Notes: generated by a model not told the origin, from the letters alone. DNA of 64,000 nt from Phenylobacterium montanum (GCF_018135625.1 NZ_CP073078.1:2946501-3010500), one strand, 5' to 3'. Shown: positions 15,098-24,478, numbered from the stretch's first letter. Numbers and translations are program-made.

Positions 15098-18000
15098 CCG
15101 CTTACGCCGAGCTGGACGCCCAGACCAATTTCAGCTTCCTGGAAGGCGGCTCGCACCCGTGGGAGATGGTGTTCGAGGCGAAACGGCTGGGCCTGGCCGC
15201 CCTGGGGATCGCCGACCGCAACACCCTGGCCGGGGTGGTGCGGGCGCACAAGGCGGCCAAGCGGGAAGGCTTCCGCATACTGATCGGCTGCCGCCTGACC
15301 TTCCTCGATGGCGCCGAACTGATCGTCTATCCCCGCGACCGCGCCGCCTATGGCCGGCTCTCGCGCCTGCTGTCGATCGGCAAGAGCGGGATAAACCCTT
15401 CTCCCCTTGCGGGAGAAGGAGGGGCCCGACCGCAAAGCGGGCGGGAGGATGAGGGGTCGCGCAAACCTCTCCATCAAGTCACCGACACCGTACTCGCGCC
15501 AGATGACGGCCAGGCGGCAAGGCCGGCGCGCCCCCTCATCCTCCCATCGCTCCGCGACGGGCCCCTCCTTCTCCCGCAAGGGGAGAAGGGGGATGTCGCC
15601 GATCCCCCCCTCGATGAAGACCGCATCCCCAAGGGCGAGTGCCGCCTCACCTTCGAACAGGCCGCCGCCCTGGGCGAGGGCCTCATCGCCCTGGCGCGGG
15701 CGCCGCAGTCGCCGGACGCGGCCTTCGAAGCGCGGCTCCTCGCCTGGCGCGCGGCCTGGCCGGATGTGCTGTACCTGGCCACAGCCCCCCTGCACCGCGG
15801 CGACGACCGCGCGCGGCTGGCGCAGCTGGCAGGGGTCGCCGAGCGCTGCGGGACGCCGATGGTGGCGACCAACGCCGCCCTCTATCACCACCCCGAGCGG
15901 CGCCCGCTGCAGGACGTTTTGGCCTGCATCCGCGAAAAGACCACCATCGATCAGGCCGGCTTTCGCCTGCAGGCCCATGCCGAACGCCACCTGAAACCGC
16001 CCGCCGAGATGGCCCGCCTGTTCCGCGGCCACGAGGACGCCCTGGCCCGCACGGCCAAAATCATGGACGCCTGCCGCTTCAGCCTGGACGAGCTGTCCTA
16101 TGAATATCCCCACGAACCGGTCCCGCCGGGCAAGACCCCGCAACAGCACCTGGAAGACCTGACGCGAGAAGGCGCCAAACGCCGCTTCCCGAACGGCGTG
16201 CCGCCCGCGATCCAGGCGATCATCGACAAGGAGCTGCGGCTCATCGCCAAGGTCAGATACGCCGCCTATTTCCTGACCGTGCACGACATCGTCGACTGGG
16301 CCCGCCGGCCGCCGCGCAACATCCTCTGCCAGGGACGCGGCTCGGCGGCCAATTCGGTGGTCTGTTTCTGCTTAGGCATCACCTCGGTCGACCCGACCAA
16401 GATGGACGTGCTGTTCGAGCGCTTCATCTCCGAGGAGCGCAGCGAGCCGCCCGATATCGACGTCGATTTCGAGCACGAGCGGCGCGAGGAGGTGATGCAG
16501 TATGTCTTCGACCGCTATGGCCGCCACCGCGCCGCGATCTGCGCCACCGTGATCCACTACCGCCCACGCTCGGCGATACGCGACGTGGGCAAGGCCCTGG
16601 GCCTGACCGAGGACGTCACCTCGCGCCTGGCCAATACCGTCTGGGGCTCCTACGGCGCCCAGGTCGAGGACCAGCACGTGGACGGGACCGGCCTGACGCG
16701 CCAGGACGCGCGGCTGCAGCTGGCCCTGGCCCTGACCGCCGAGCTGGTCAAGTTCCCCCGCCACCTGTCGCAGCACGTGGGCGGCTTCATCCTGACCGAG
16801 GGGCCGCTGGTCGAGACCGTGCCGATCGGCAATGCGGCCATGGAGGACCGCACCTTCATCGAGTGGGACAAGGACGACATCGACGAACTGAAGATCATGA
16901 AGGTCGACGTGCTGGCGCTGGGCATGCTGACCGCCATCCGCCGCGGCTTCGCCATGCTGGAGCAGCACTATGGCCTGAGGTGCGACCTGGTCTCGGTCGC
17001 CCAGGAGGACCCGGCGGTCTACGACATGCTGTGCGAGGGCGACTCGCTCGGCGTGTTCCAGGTGGAGAGCCGGGCGCAGATGGCCATGCTGCCGCGCCTG
17101 CGCCCGCGCGAATTCTACGACCTGGTGGTGGAGGTGGCGATCGTCCGCCCCGGTCCGATCCAGGGCAAGATGGTGCATCCCTACCTGAAGCAGCGCCAGG
17201 CCAAGCGCGAGGCCGAGGCGGCGGGCCGGCCGTTCGAGATCGAATTCCCCCGCCCCGCCCCCGAGCACGGCGACGCCGACGAGCTGCGGCGCGTGCTGGG
17301 CAAGACCCTGGGCGTGCCGCTGTTCCAGGAACAGGCCATGCGCATCGCCATGGAGGCGGCCCGCTTCACCGGCGACGAGGCCAATGGCCTGAGGCGCGCC
17401 ATGGCCACCTTCCGCCACATGGGCACCATCCACGAATACGAGGAGAAGCTGGTCGGCCGCATGGTCGCGCGCGGCTATCCGGCCGAGTTCGCGGTCAATT
17501 GCTTCAGCCAGATCAAGGGCTTCGGCGAATACGGCTTTCCCGAGAGCCACGCCGCCGCCTTCGCCCAGCTGGTCTACATCTCCTCGTGGATGAAGCGCTT
17601 CTATCCCGAGGTGTTCGCCGCGGCCCTGCTGAACAGCCAGCCCATGGGCTTCTACGCCCCGGCCCAGATCATCCGCGACGCCCGCCAGCATGGGGTCGAG
17701 GTCCGCCACCCGGATGTGAACGCCAGCTGCTGGGACAGCACCCTGGAGGGCGCCGCGCTCGCCCCGCCGGCGCGCGTGGCGGCCGACGATGCTCCCCCGC
17801 CGCCGGTCGCCCTGGGCCGGCGGGTCGGGACCGCCCTGCCCCTGCGCCTTGGCCTGCGCCAGATCGACGGCTTCCGCGAGGACTGGGCGCTCGCCCTCGC
17901 CAAGGCCCGGGCCGAGAGCGGGCCGTTCGCCTCGCTGGACGACCTGCGCCGGCGGGCCGGCCTGCCGGCGGCGGCGCTGGACATGCTGGCCGCGGCTGAT

Positions 18001-18657
18001 GCGCTGTCGTCGCTGGAGCTCGGCCGCCGGCCGGGCCTGTGGGCCGCGCGGGGCCTGCCCCGGGCCGCGCCGGCGCCGCTGTTCGTCGCCGCCGGCATCG
18101 AGGAGGCCGACGGCCCGCCGCCCGCCGCCCTGCCGCTCGCGCCCCTGTCGGAAGAGGTGGTGCACGACTACGAGACCATCCGCCTGTCCCTGAAGGCGCA
18201 CCCGGTCAGCTTCCTGCGCCCGCGCCTGACCGCAGCCGGCTGCGTCCCGGCCAAGGCCATCGAAACCCTGCCCGAGGGCCGGAAGATCGCCGTGGCCGGG
18301 GTGGTGCTGGTGCGCCAGCAGCCCGGCTCGGCCAAGGGCGTGGTGTTCCTGACCATGGAGGACGAGACCGGCGTGGCCAATGTCGTGGTCTGGCCCAAGG
18401 TGTTCCAGCACTACCGCCCGGTGGTGATGGGCGCGCGCCTGGCCCTGGTGCGCGGGCGCCTGCAGCGGGCCGAGGATTCCGACGGCAAGGTGATCCACTT
18501 GGTGGCCGACAGCATCGAGGATCTGACCGCCGACCTTGGCCTGTTGCAGACCGGCGACCTCGAACCCGCCGCAGAGAGCGCCCGCCCGGCCCCGCCTACG
18601 CGCCACCGCCATCCGCGCAATGTGCGCGTCCTGCCCCGCTCGCGCGATTTCCACTAG
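15094..18657 (+). CDS. dnaE2: DnaE2 (ImuC) error-prone DNA polymerase III alpha subunit, with in-frame repeat insertion
   Basis: A 1187-residue C-family polymerase for translesion synthesis. The PHP domain opens with YAELDAQTNFSFLEGGSHP. The polymerase core shows CQGRGSAANS, the catalytic PDIDVDFEHERR, KIMKVDVLALGMLT and FQEQAMRIAMEAA; the C-terminal OB domain has IAVAGVVLVRQQPGSAKG and GVVFLTMEDETG. Residues about 101-166 are foreign: they come from a 195-base palindromic repeat (65 codons) inserted in the PHP domain between RLSRLLSIGKS and KGECRLTFEQ. Without it the protein would be about 1122 residues, close to the family norm. The ATG at 15094 overlaps the imuB stop; a longer frame from 14938 is only an extension into imuB. 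Confidence 0.95.
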   Translation: MTAYAELDAQTNFSFLEGGSHPWEMVFEAKRLGLAALGIADRNTLAGVVRAHKAAKREGFRILIGCRLTFLDGAELIVYPRDRAAYGRLSRLLSIGKSGINPSPLAGEGGARPQSGREDEGSRKPLHQVTDTVLAPDDGQAARPARPLILPSLRDGPLLLPQGEKGDVADPPLDEDRIPKGECRLTFEQAAALGEGLIALARAPQSPDAAFEARLLAWRAAWPDVLYLATAPLHRGDDRARLAQLAGVAERCGTPMVATNAALYHHPERRPLQDVLACIREKTTIDQAGFRLQAHAERHLKPPAEMARLFRGHEDALARTAKIMDACRFSLDELSYEYPHEPVPPGKTPQQHLEDLTREGAKRRFPNGVPPAIQAIIDKELRLIAKVRYAAYFLTVHDIVDWARRPPRNILCQGRGSAANSVVCFCLGITSVDPTKMDVLFERFISEERSEPPDIDVDFEHERREEVMQYVFDRYGRHRAAICATVIHYRPRSAIRDVGKALGLTEDVTSRLANTVWGSYGAQVEDQHVDGTGLTRQDARLQLALALTAELVKFPRHLSQHVGGFILTEGPLVETVPIGNAAMEDRTFIEWDKDDIDELKIMKVDVLALGMLTAIRRGFAMLEQHYGLRCDLVSVAQEDPAVYDMLCEGDSLGVFQVESRAQMAMLPRLRPREFYDLVVEVAIVRPGPIQGKMVHPYLKQRQAKREAEAAGRPFEIEFPRPAPEHGDADELRRVLGKTLGVPLFQEQAMRIAMEAARFTGDEANGLRRAMATFRHMGTIHEYEEKLVGRMVARGYPAEFAVNCFSQIKGFGEYGFPESHAAAFAQLVYISSWMKRFYPEVFAAALLNSQPMGFYAPAQIIRDARQHGVEVRHPDVNASCWDSTLEGAALAPPARVAADDAPPPPVALGRRVGTALPLRLGLRQIDGFREDWALALAKARAESGPFASLDDLRRRAGLPAAALDMLAAADALSSLELGRRPGLWAARGLPRAAPAPLFVAAGIEEADGPPPAALPLAPLSEEVVHDYETIRLSLKAHPVSFLRPRLTAAGCVPAKAIETLPEGRKIAVAGVVLVRQQPGSAKGVVFLTMEDETGVANVVVWPKVFQHYRPVVMGARLALVRGRLQRAEDSDGKVIHLVADSIEDLTADLGLLQTGDLEPAAESARPAPPTRHRHPRNVRVLPRSRDFH
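15396..15590. repeat. Palindromic repeat element in frame within dnaE2
   Basis: A 195-base element bounded by perfect 32-base inverted repeats (15396-15427 and 15559-15590) that begin CCCTTCTCCCCTTGCGGGAG. Inner arms GGGAGGATGAGGGG and CCCCTCATCCTCCC also pair. The central 100 bases differ from the imuB copy. The length is exactly 65 codons and the frame is kept. Confidence 0.92.
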
Positions 18658-18716
18658 AACCGGCGCGCTTCCCCGGGCCAAATGGCGCTAAGAGAACAGC
18701 GATAAGGGAGCCCGGC

Positions 18717-20147
18717 ATGACCTTTCCCACCTATGCGGACCACGACGGCCTGGGGCTCGCCGATCTGGTGGCCAAGGGCGAGGTGACGCCGGCCGAGCTG
18801 GCCGAGGCGGCGATCGAGCGCATCGAGCAGCACAATCCGGCCCTGAACGCGGTGGTGTTCAAGGGCTATGACGACGCCCGCAAGGCCGCCGCCGGCGCCC
18901 TGCCCGACGGCCCGTTCAAGGGCGTGCCGTTCCTGATCAAGGACCTGGGCGTCACCGTCGCCGGCTGGCCGCGCACCTCGGGCAGCAAGTTCGCCGCCCA
19001 CATCGTCGACCACGAAGACAGCGGCCTGGTCCGCCGCTATCGCCAGGCGGGCCTGGTGTTCCTGGGCAAGACCAACACCCCGGAATACGGCATCACCGGC
19101 ACCACCGAGTCCGCGCTCCTCGGCCCCTGCCGCAACCCGTGGAACCCGGAGCACATCGCCGGCGGCTCGTCGGGCGGCTCGGCCGCGGCGGTGGCGGCAG
19201 GCATGGTCCCGGTGGCCCACGCCAGCGACGGCCTGGGCTCGATCCGCATCCCCGCCGCCTGCTGCGGCCTGGTGGGCTTGAAAGTCACCCGCGACCGCAA
19301 TCCGAACCTGCCGGACGGCTTCGATTACGCCCAGGGCCTGGTGGTCGACCACATCGTCAGCCGCACGGTGCGCGACAGCGCCGCCATGCTGGACCACACC
19401 GGCCTTCCCGAGCCCGCCTCGCCCTACCCCGCCCCGCCCAAGGCCGACCTCTACATGAACGAGATCGGCCGCTCGCCGGGGCGGCTCAAGATCGCCTGGT
19501 CGTCGGAGACGCCCCGGGGCAAGCCGATCGATCCCGAGGTGCAGGCGGCGCTGGAGGCCACGGCGGCCCTCCTGAAAGACCTGGGCCACGAGGTGGTCCC
19601 GCAGGGGCTGGGGGTCGACTACCGCGCCCTCTACGCAGCCCGCGCACCGCTGTCGGGCGCCAATTTCGCCGCCGGCATTCAGCGGCTGATCGACGAGGTC
19701 GGCCGCGAACCGGAGCCGCATGAGTTGGAGCCCCTGACCTGGGCCTCGCTGAAGGGCGGGCGCAAGGTCACCGGCGCCGAGGCCCTGTGGGGCCTGCAGC
19801 AGCTGCGGATGCTGAACCGCGGCGTCCTGGCCCTGTTCGAGACCTTCGAGGTCTATCTGACCCCGGTGATGGGAACCGCCCCGCCGAAGATCGGCCATAT
19901 CGACCCGGTCGGGCTGGAGCCGCGCGAGGTCAACCGCCGCCAGGCCGAGGTGTTCCCCTTCACCCCGCCGTTCAACTTCACCGGCCAGCCGTCCATCTCC
20001 CTGCCCCTGGCCTGGTCCAAGGACGGCCTGCCGATCGGCATGATGCTCACCGCCCGCTACGCCGACGAAGCCACCCTGTTCCGCCTGGCCGCCCAGCTGG
20101 AGAAGGAATGTCCGTGGAAGGATCGTCGGCCGGCCGTGTGGGGGTGA
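18717..20147 (+). CDS. Amidase signature family hydrolase
   Basis: A 476-residue amidase of the Ser-cisSer-Lys family. The catalytic Lys is in FLIKDLGVTV (about residue 80), the amidase signature starts at GGSSGGSAAAVAAG with the cis-Ser, and the nucleophilic Ser is in DGLGSIRIPAACCGLVGLK. It hydrolyses an amide to acid and ammonia; the substrate is not evident. The sequence is not part of a gatCAB cluster, so it is not the GatA transamidase subunit. The ATG at 18717 follows a GGGAG ribosome binding site. It is monocistronic and ends at a GC hairpin facing the convergent hydrolase gene. Confidence 0.9.
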   Translation: MTFPTYADHDGLGLADLVAKGEVTPAELAEAAIERIEQHNPALNAVVFKGYDDARKAAAGALPDGPFKGVPFLIKDLGVTVAGWPRTSGSKFAAHIVDHEDSGLVRRYRQAGLVFLGKTNTPEYGITGTTESALLGPCRNPWNPEHIAGGSSGGSAAAVAAGMVPVAHASDGLGSIRIPAACCGLVGLKVTRDRNPNLPDGFDYAQGLVVDHIVSRTVRDSAAMLDHTGLPEPASPYPAPPKADLYMNEIGRSPGRLKIAWSSETPRGKPIDPEVQAALEATAALLKDLGHEVVPQGLGVDYRALYAARAPLSGANFAAGIQRLIDEVGREPEPHELEPLTWASLKGGRKVTGAEALWGLQQLRMLNRGVLALFETFEVYLTPVMGTAPPKIGHIDPVGLEPREVNRRQAEVFPFTPPFNFTGQPSISLPLAWSKDGLPIGMMLTARYADEATLFRLAAQLEKECPWKDRRPAVWG

Positions 20148-20154
20148 CAGCCTA

Positions 20155-20181
20155 GCCCCTCCCCCTTGCGGGGAGGGGGGC
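20155..20181. terminator. GC-rich hairpin between convergent genes
   Basis: GCCCCTCCCCC, a TTGC loop and GGGGAGGGGGGC form a stable stem in the 34-base gap between amidase and hydrolase. It may serve as a bidirectional terminator. The core is also related to the end arms of the imuB and dnaE2 repeats. There is no U tract on the amidase side. Confidence 0.6.
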
Positions 20182-21282
20182 TTACTTCCCCTCCGTCTCC
20201 GCCAGGAACCTCGCCAGCTGATCCTTCCAGGCCACGGCCCAGGTGTGGGTGCCATGGCCGTGGGTGTTTTCGCCGATCGGCAGGAGGATGAAGCGGCCGC
20301 GCTTCAGCCGGGGCGCCATGGCCTCGGCTATGCCGAGCTCGGGCGGGTTGATGAAGTCGTCGGCGGAGTTGATCCACAGGACCGGCGCGGTGATGCTCTC
20401 AAGCCCCTTGGAGGGGTCGTAGTCGCGCGAGGCGTCGACCTGGTAGATCAGGTCGTTGGCGTCCAGGTGCGCCAGGTCCGCGGCGGTGCGGTCGGCCAGG
20501 CTCTTGTCCACCGCCTCAGGCGTCGGCAGGGCCTTCTGCATCACCAGGGGCGCGCTGCCGGCGATGGTCAAAAGGTCCGAGGCCGTGCGCAGGCCGGCCT
20601 GCGGCTCGGCCGCATAGTCGCCGCCGTTCCAGGCCGGGTCCGCCTCGATCCCCTCGATCAGCATCCGCCGCCACAGGCGGTTGCGGCCGACGAGGGCTGT
20701 CGGCAGGCAGGCGAAGGGCGCCAGCGCAACCGCATCGTCCGGATAGGCCTCGCCCCAGGCGAAGGCCGTCATGCAACCCATCGAGGTCCCCAGCACCAGT
20801 CGGATCCGGCCGGCGCCCAGACCGTCCGTAGCCAGACGATGGTCGGCCTCGACCATGTCGGCATAGTCGTAGCGCGGAAACTTCATGCGCAGGCCGTTGC
20901 TGGGCTTGGACGAGCCGCCATGGCCGATGGCGTCGGGCAGCACGATGAAATAGCGGCTGGCGTCCAGCGGCTGGCCCGGCCCGAACAATTCGCCGGCGAA
21001 GATGGGCCGCAGAAAGGTGGTCCCGTCGCCGCCGGTGCCGTGCAGGATCATCACCATGTTGACGATCCGCCCATTGGCGTCCCGGCGCGGCGTCCCCAGG
21101 GTGCGATAGTGCAGCTTGAGCACCGGCAGGGCCTCGCCGGAATGGTAGTGAAAGTTCCACAGGGTGAAGTCGGCCTCGTGGACGGGGGGCAGGGCGGACT
21201 CGGCGAACGCCGGCGCCGCGACCCAGGCGCAGGCCGCCAGAACCAATCCCAACAGCGCTTTGCGCAATTCGCCGCTCCTCAT
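20182..21282 (-). CDS. Secreted alpha/beta hydrolase, homoserine O-acetyltransferase (MetX)-like
   Basis: A 366-residue protein with a signal peptide (residues about 1-27, LGLVLAACAWVAAPAFAES). The MetX-like alpha/beta fold is seen in LHYRTLGTPRRDANGRIVNM, LHGTGG, FIVLPDAIGHGGSSKPS, the nucleophile elbow GTSMGCMTAFAWGE, the Asp in INSADDFINPPEL and the His in HGHGTHTW. The signal peptide argues against methionine biosynthesis, so it is a periplasmic esterase or acyltransferase of unknown substrate. The start at 21282 begins the signal peptide; the longer frame to 21549 would read through an inverted repeat in the intergenic region. Confidence 0.85.
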   Translation of the reverse strand: MRSGELRKALLGLVLAACAWVAAPAFAESALPPVHEADFTLWNFHYHSGEALPVLKLHYRTLGTPRRDANGRIVNMVMILHGTGGDGTTFLRPIFAGELFGPGQPLDASRYFIVLPDAIGHGGSSKPSNGLRMKFPRYDYADMVEADHRLATDGLGAGRIRLVLGTSMGCMTAFAWGEAYPDDAVALAPFACLPTALVGRNRLWRRMLIEGIEADPAWNGGDYAAEPQAGLRTASDLLTIAGSAPLVMQKALPTPEAVDKSLADRTAADLAHLDANDLIYQVDASRDYDPSKGLESITAPVLWINSADDFINPPELGIAEAMAPRLKRGRFILLPIGENTHGHGTHTWAVAWKDQLARFLAETEGK

Positions 21283-21342
21283 TTCGTCCGGCCGGCATTT
21301 TTTAAAATGCCGCCGCGCCCTGAAGCCCTTGGTGAGATTGGA

Positions 21343-21436
21343 GCTCTGGCTTGCGTCCGGGTCAAGGACGGGCCCTATGGGCCCGCCGCGTTGCGGCCGC
21401 CTCAAGGCGGTCCTTGAGCCGGGCGCAAGCCAGAGC
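21343..21436. repeat. Long inverted repeat in a divergent promoter region
   Basis: Arms of 27 bases at 21343-21369 and 21410-21436 are reverse complements with two mismatches (GCTCTGGCTTGCG at one end, CGCAAGCCAGAGC at the other). The 40-base centre contains a GGGCCC/GGGCCC stem. It occupies most of the 205-base gap between the hydrolase and the dipeptidase genes. Confidence 0.8.
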
Positions 21437-21487
21437 ATACTCGCCTCCAAGGACTTAAGGGCGAATCCGCCGCCGTTGGGGAAAACC

Positions 21488-22804
21488 ATGAAGTTGTCGT
21501 CTGTGGCCGGACTGGCCGCCTTGTTCCTTTCGGTCGCGCCCTTAGCCATCGCTCAGACGGCCCAGACCGACCCCGCCCTCGCCGCCCGGGTCCACCGCAT
21601 CCTGGACAAGACCCCGCTGATCGACGGGCACAACGACCTGCCCTGGGAGATCCGCGACCGCTTTGGCGGCAAGCTGGACCGCATCGACCTGAAGGCCGAC
21701 ACCGCCCACCTGCCGCTGAGCGGCGACCAGATCCCGCTGATGACCGACATTCCGCGCCTGCGCGCCGGCCAGGTGGGCGGCCAGTTCTGGTCGGTGTGGA
21801 TCCCGACCACGATCACCGGCCCGGCCGCGGTGCAGACCACCATCGAGCAGATCGACCTGGTCAAGGCCATGGCCCAGCGCTGGCCGGCCGACCTGGAGAT
21901 GGCCTACAGCGCCGACGACATCGAGCGCATCCACAGGGCCGGCCGCGTCGCCTCGCTGATCGGCATCGAGGGCGGCCACCAGATCAACGACAGCCTGCCC
22001 GCCCTGCGCCAGATGTACGCCCTGGGCGCGCGCTACATGACCCTGACCCACACCAGCAACACCGCCTGGGCCGATTCCGCCACCGACAACCCGGCGCACC
22101 ATGGCCTGACTCCGTTCGGCAAGGCGGTGGTGCATGAGATGAACCGGCTGGGCATGGTGGTGGACTTGAGCCACGTCTCGCCCGAGACCATGAAGGCGGC
22201 CCTGGCCACCAGCGCCGCACCGGTGATGTTCTCCCACTCCGGCGCCCGGGCCCTGGTCGACCACCCGCGCGACGTGCCCGACGACGTCTTGGCGCTGGTG
22301 GCCCAGAACCACGGGGTGGTGATGGCCAACTTCTTCCCCGGCTATGTCTCCGAGGCCCGCGCCCGCTGGCTGGCCGACCGCGCCGCCGAACAGGCCCGCT
22401 ACAACGCCCCGCCCTATGACGGCCTCTATATCGGCCAGCCCGAGCGGGCCAAGGCGGCCCTGGCCGCGTGGGACAAGACCCACCCCATGCCGCAGGTCAC
22501 CCTGGCCATGGTCGCCGACCACATCGACCATATCCGCAAGGTCTGCGGCGTCGACTGCGTCGGCCTGGGCTCGGATTTCGACGGAGTGGGTTCGGTCCCC
22601 ACGGGCCTGGACGCCGTCGACAAGTTCCCGGCCCTGATCGCCGAGATGGCGCGGCGCGGCTGGAGCGACGAGGAGCTGGCCAAGCTGGCCGGCGGCAACA
22701 TGTTGCGCGTGCTGCGCGGGGTCGAGGCCACGGCCAAGGCGCTACAGGCCAAGGAGGGGCCGAGCCAGGTGACGATCGTGGCGTTGGACGGGGCGGCGAA
22801 ATGA
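21488..22804 (+). CDS. Membrane dipeptidase (peptidase M19, renal dipeptidase family)
   Basis: A 438-residue zinc dipeptidase with a signal peptide (LAALFLSVAPLAIAQ). Metal-site motifs of the family are seen: DGHNDLPWEIRD near residue 42, IEGGHQINDSLPALR with the bridging Glu, LTHTSNTAWADS, MVVDLSHVSPETM, FSHSGARALVDHPRDVPDD and GLGSDFDGVG. It would cleave dipeptides in the periplasm, possibly including D-amino-acid dipeptides from the cell wall. The ATG at 21488 begins the signal sequence; the frame is open further upstream but only through the inverted repeat. It ends at a GC hairpin before the convergent ABC permease. Confidence 0.92.
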   Translation: MKLSSVAGLAALFLSVAPLAIAQTAQTDPALAARVHRILDKTPLIDGHNDLPWEIRDRFGGKLDRIDLKADTAHLPLSGDQIPLMTDIPRLRAGQVGGQFWSVWIPTTITGPAAVQTTIEQIDLVKAMAQRWPADLEMAYSADDIERIHRAGRVASLIGIEGGHQINDSLPALRQMYALGARYMTLTHTSNTAWADSATDNPAHHGLTPFGKAVVHEMNRLGMVVDLSHVSPETMKAALATSAAPVMFSHSGARALVDHPRDVPDDVLALVAQNHGVVMANFFPGYVSEARARWLADRAAEQARYNAPPYDGLYIGQPERAKAALAAWDKTHPMPQVTLAMVADHIDHIRKVCGVDCVGLGSDFDGVGSVPTGLDAVDKFPALIAEMARRGWSDEELAKLAGGNMLRVLRGVEATAKALQAKEGPSQVTIVALDGAAK

Positions 22805-22805
22805 G

Positions 22806-22829
22806 CCCCTCCCCCTTGCGGGGAGGGGG
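22806..22829. terminator. GC-rich hairpin between convergent genes
   Basis: CCCCTCCCCC, TTGC and GGGGAGGGGG form a stem directly after the dipeptidase stop and before the permease stop. The sequence is nearly identical to the hairpin at 20155-20181, so it is an interspersed repeat that may also terminate transcription. Confidence 0.6.
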
Positions 22830-22838
22830 TTCAGCGGA

Positions 22839-23642
22839 TCAGCTCACCGTCTCAGCGCTATACCGCGCAATCAGCCCCGTCCTCAGCGCATACCGATGCA
22901 CGCGGGCGAAGGTCCAGCAGGCGGCCAGGACGTAGAACACCGAAAGCCCGCAGCCGATCGCGAGCTGCCCCCAGGGCGCGCCATGCCCGCCGACGATCGA
23001 CCGCATGCCCTCGAACACGTAGGAGGGCGCCAGGCCGTGGGCTATCGCCTGCATCCAGCCGGGCAAGGTCGCCAGCGGATAGAACACCCCGACGAAGGGC
23101 GACAGCATCGAAGGGATCGGCCAGATCAGCCACTCTGACGCCGGCCCGAAACGCAGCACTATGGCCGCGCCCAGCACCCCCAGCGCGATCCCCGACAGGA
23201 ACAGCACGAACACGAACGGGACCATGGCCAGGCCGTAGAGCAGGAAGGACAGGCCGAACGCGCCCGTCGCCAGGGCCAGCATGGCCACAAGACCCAGGAG
23301 GCTTGTGCCGACGCCGACGATCACCAGCCCCAGCAGGTATTCCGAAACGCGCAGGGGCGTGGCGAAGACGTTGAGGAAATTGCGCGACCAGACGTCTTCG
23401 AAAAAGCCGCTGATCACCCCCATCATCACCCGGCCGAGGAAGTCCCACAAAAGCACCGCGCCCAAGACCGCCGGCACGAAGTTGAAGCCCGGCCGGGCGA
23501 CGCTGTTGAGATAGCGGGTGATGAAGCCCCACAGCACGATGTCGATCGCCACCCAGGCGATCATCGGCAGCACGCGAACCGGGCTGCCGCGCAACAGATA
23601 GACCTGGCGCAGGGTGATGGCGAAGACGCGGGACGCGCGCAT
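22839..23642 (-). CDS. ABC-2 type transporter permease
   Basis: A 267-residue integral membrane protein with about six hydrophobic helices and the ABC-2 permease layout of the NodJ/DrrB kind (FAITLRQVYLLRGSPVR amphipathic start, then membrane segments such as LLGLVAMLALATGAFGL). The helix before the end carries the family's FVGVFYPLATLPGWMQ loop. It overlaps the ATPase gene by one base, so the two form an exporter. The substrate cannot be read; such pairs export polysaccharides, drugs or lipids. Confidence 0.9.
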   Translation of the reverse strand: MRASRVFAITLRQVYLLRGSPVRVLPMIAWVAIDIVLWGFITRYLNSVARPGFNFVPAVLGAVLLWDFLGRVMMGVISGFFEDVWSRNFLNVFATPLRVSEYLLGLVIVGVGTSLLGLVAMLALATGAFGLSFLLYGLAMVPFVFVLFLSGIALGVLGAAIVLRFGPASEWLIWPIPSMLSPFVGVFYPLATLPGWMQAIAHGLAPSYVFEGMRSIVGGHGAPWGQLAIGCGLSVFYVLAACWTFARVHRYALRTGLIARYSAETVS

Positions 23643-24406
23643 CAGGCGGCGCCCTCCGCATCCAGCCGCTCATGCGCCACGGCGACGAACAGGTCCTCCA
23701 GCGTCGCCTCGCCGTGCTCGCGGATCAGGGCTTCCGGCTCGCCCTGCAACAGGATGCGCCCGCGCGAGAGGAACAGCACCCGATGGCAGACCTCGGCCAC
23801 CTCGTACATGTTGTGGCTGGTCCATAGGACCCCGCCGCGCTCGGCCTCGGCGAAGCCCTTGATGCAGGCGCGGATGTCGCGGGCGGTCGAGGGATCGATC
23901 GAAGCCGTGGGCTCGTCGAGCAGCAGAAGGCGCGGCCGGTTCAGCATCGCCTTGGCCAGGGCGACGCGGGTCTGCTCGCCCGAGGACAGGACCCCGCACC
24001 GGGTCTTGCGAAAGCGGACCAGGTCGAACTCGGCCACTACCTCATCGATACGCGCCGCCAGGCGCGGGGTCCCGTAGATCATGCCGAAGATGCGCAGGTT
24101 CTGCTCGACCGTCAGATTGCCTGGCAGGGGCGCGTAGACGGCGGCGAAATTCGTCTGGGCCAGGGCCTCGCTGCGGCGGCGGGCGACGTCGAGGCCGGCG
24201 ATGCGTATCTGGCCGGCGCTGGGCTGGAGCACGCCCAGGATCATGTTGATCGTGGTCGACTTGCCGGCGCCGTTGGGGCCGACCAGGCCCACGATCTCGC
24301 CGGGCGCCACCTCGAAGGCCACGTCCTGCACCGCCGCCACCGGGCCGAACGCCTTGCAGAGGCCGCTGACGGCGAGGACGGGCTGGGCGGATTCGGCAGG
24401 GCTCAC
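23642..24406 (-). CDS. ABC transporter ATP-binding protein (exporter type)
   Basis: A 254-residue ATPase. Walker A is GPNGAGKST near residue 44, the signature is LSSGEQTRVALAKAM, Walker B is LLLLDEPTASID and the switch His is in WTSHNMYEVAEV. The C-terminus is of the NodI/CcmA type used with ABC-2 permeases. It begins at a GTG (24406) and ends overlapping the permease start. No other component is adjacent. Confidence 0.93.
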   Translation of the reverse strand: MSPAESAQPVLAVSGLCKAFGPVAAVQDVAFEVAPGEIVGLVGPNGAGKSTTINMILGVLQPSAGQIRIAGLDVARRRSEALAQTNFAAVYAPLPGNLTVEQNLRIFGMIYGTPRLAARIDEVVAEFDLVRFRKTRCGVLSSGEQTRVALAKAMLNRPRLLLLDEPTASIDPSTARDIRACIKGFAEAERGGVLWTSHNMYEVAEVCHRVLFLSRGRILLQGEPEALIREHGEATLEDLFVAVAHERLDAEGAA

Positions 24407-24478
24407 CAGACCCTAATAGCGAGCCACAGCCGATCCGCCCAGCTTGACGCGCGCCCCGTGAGCGGCTGGAGTCGCCCG

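Noticed and set aside
16372-18681. 769-residue frame opposite dnaE2
   Set aside because: Antisense shadow, rich in His/Gln/Gly/Ala as expected for the complement of high-GC coding DNA.
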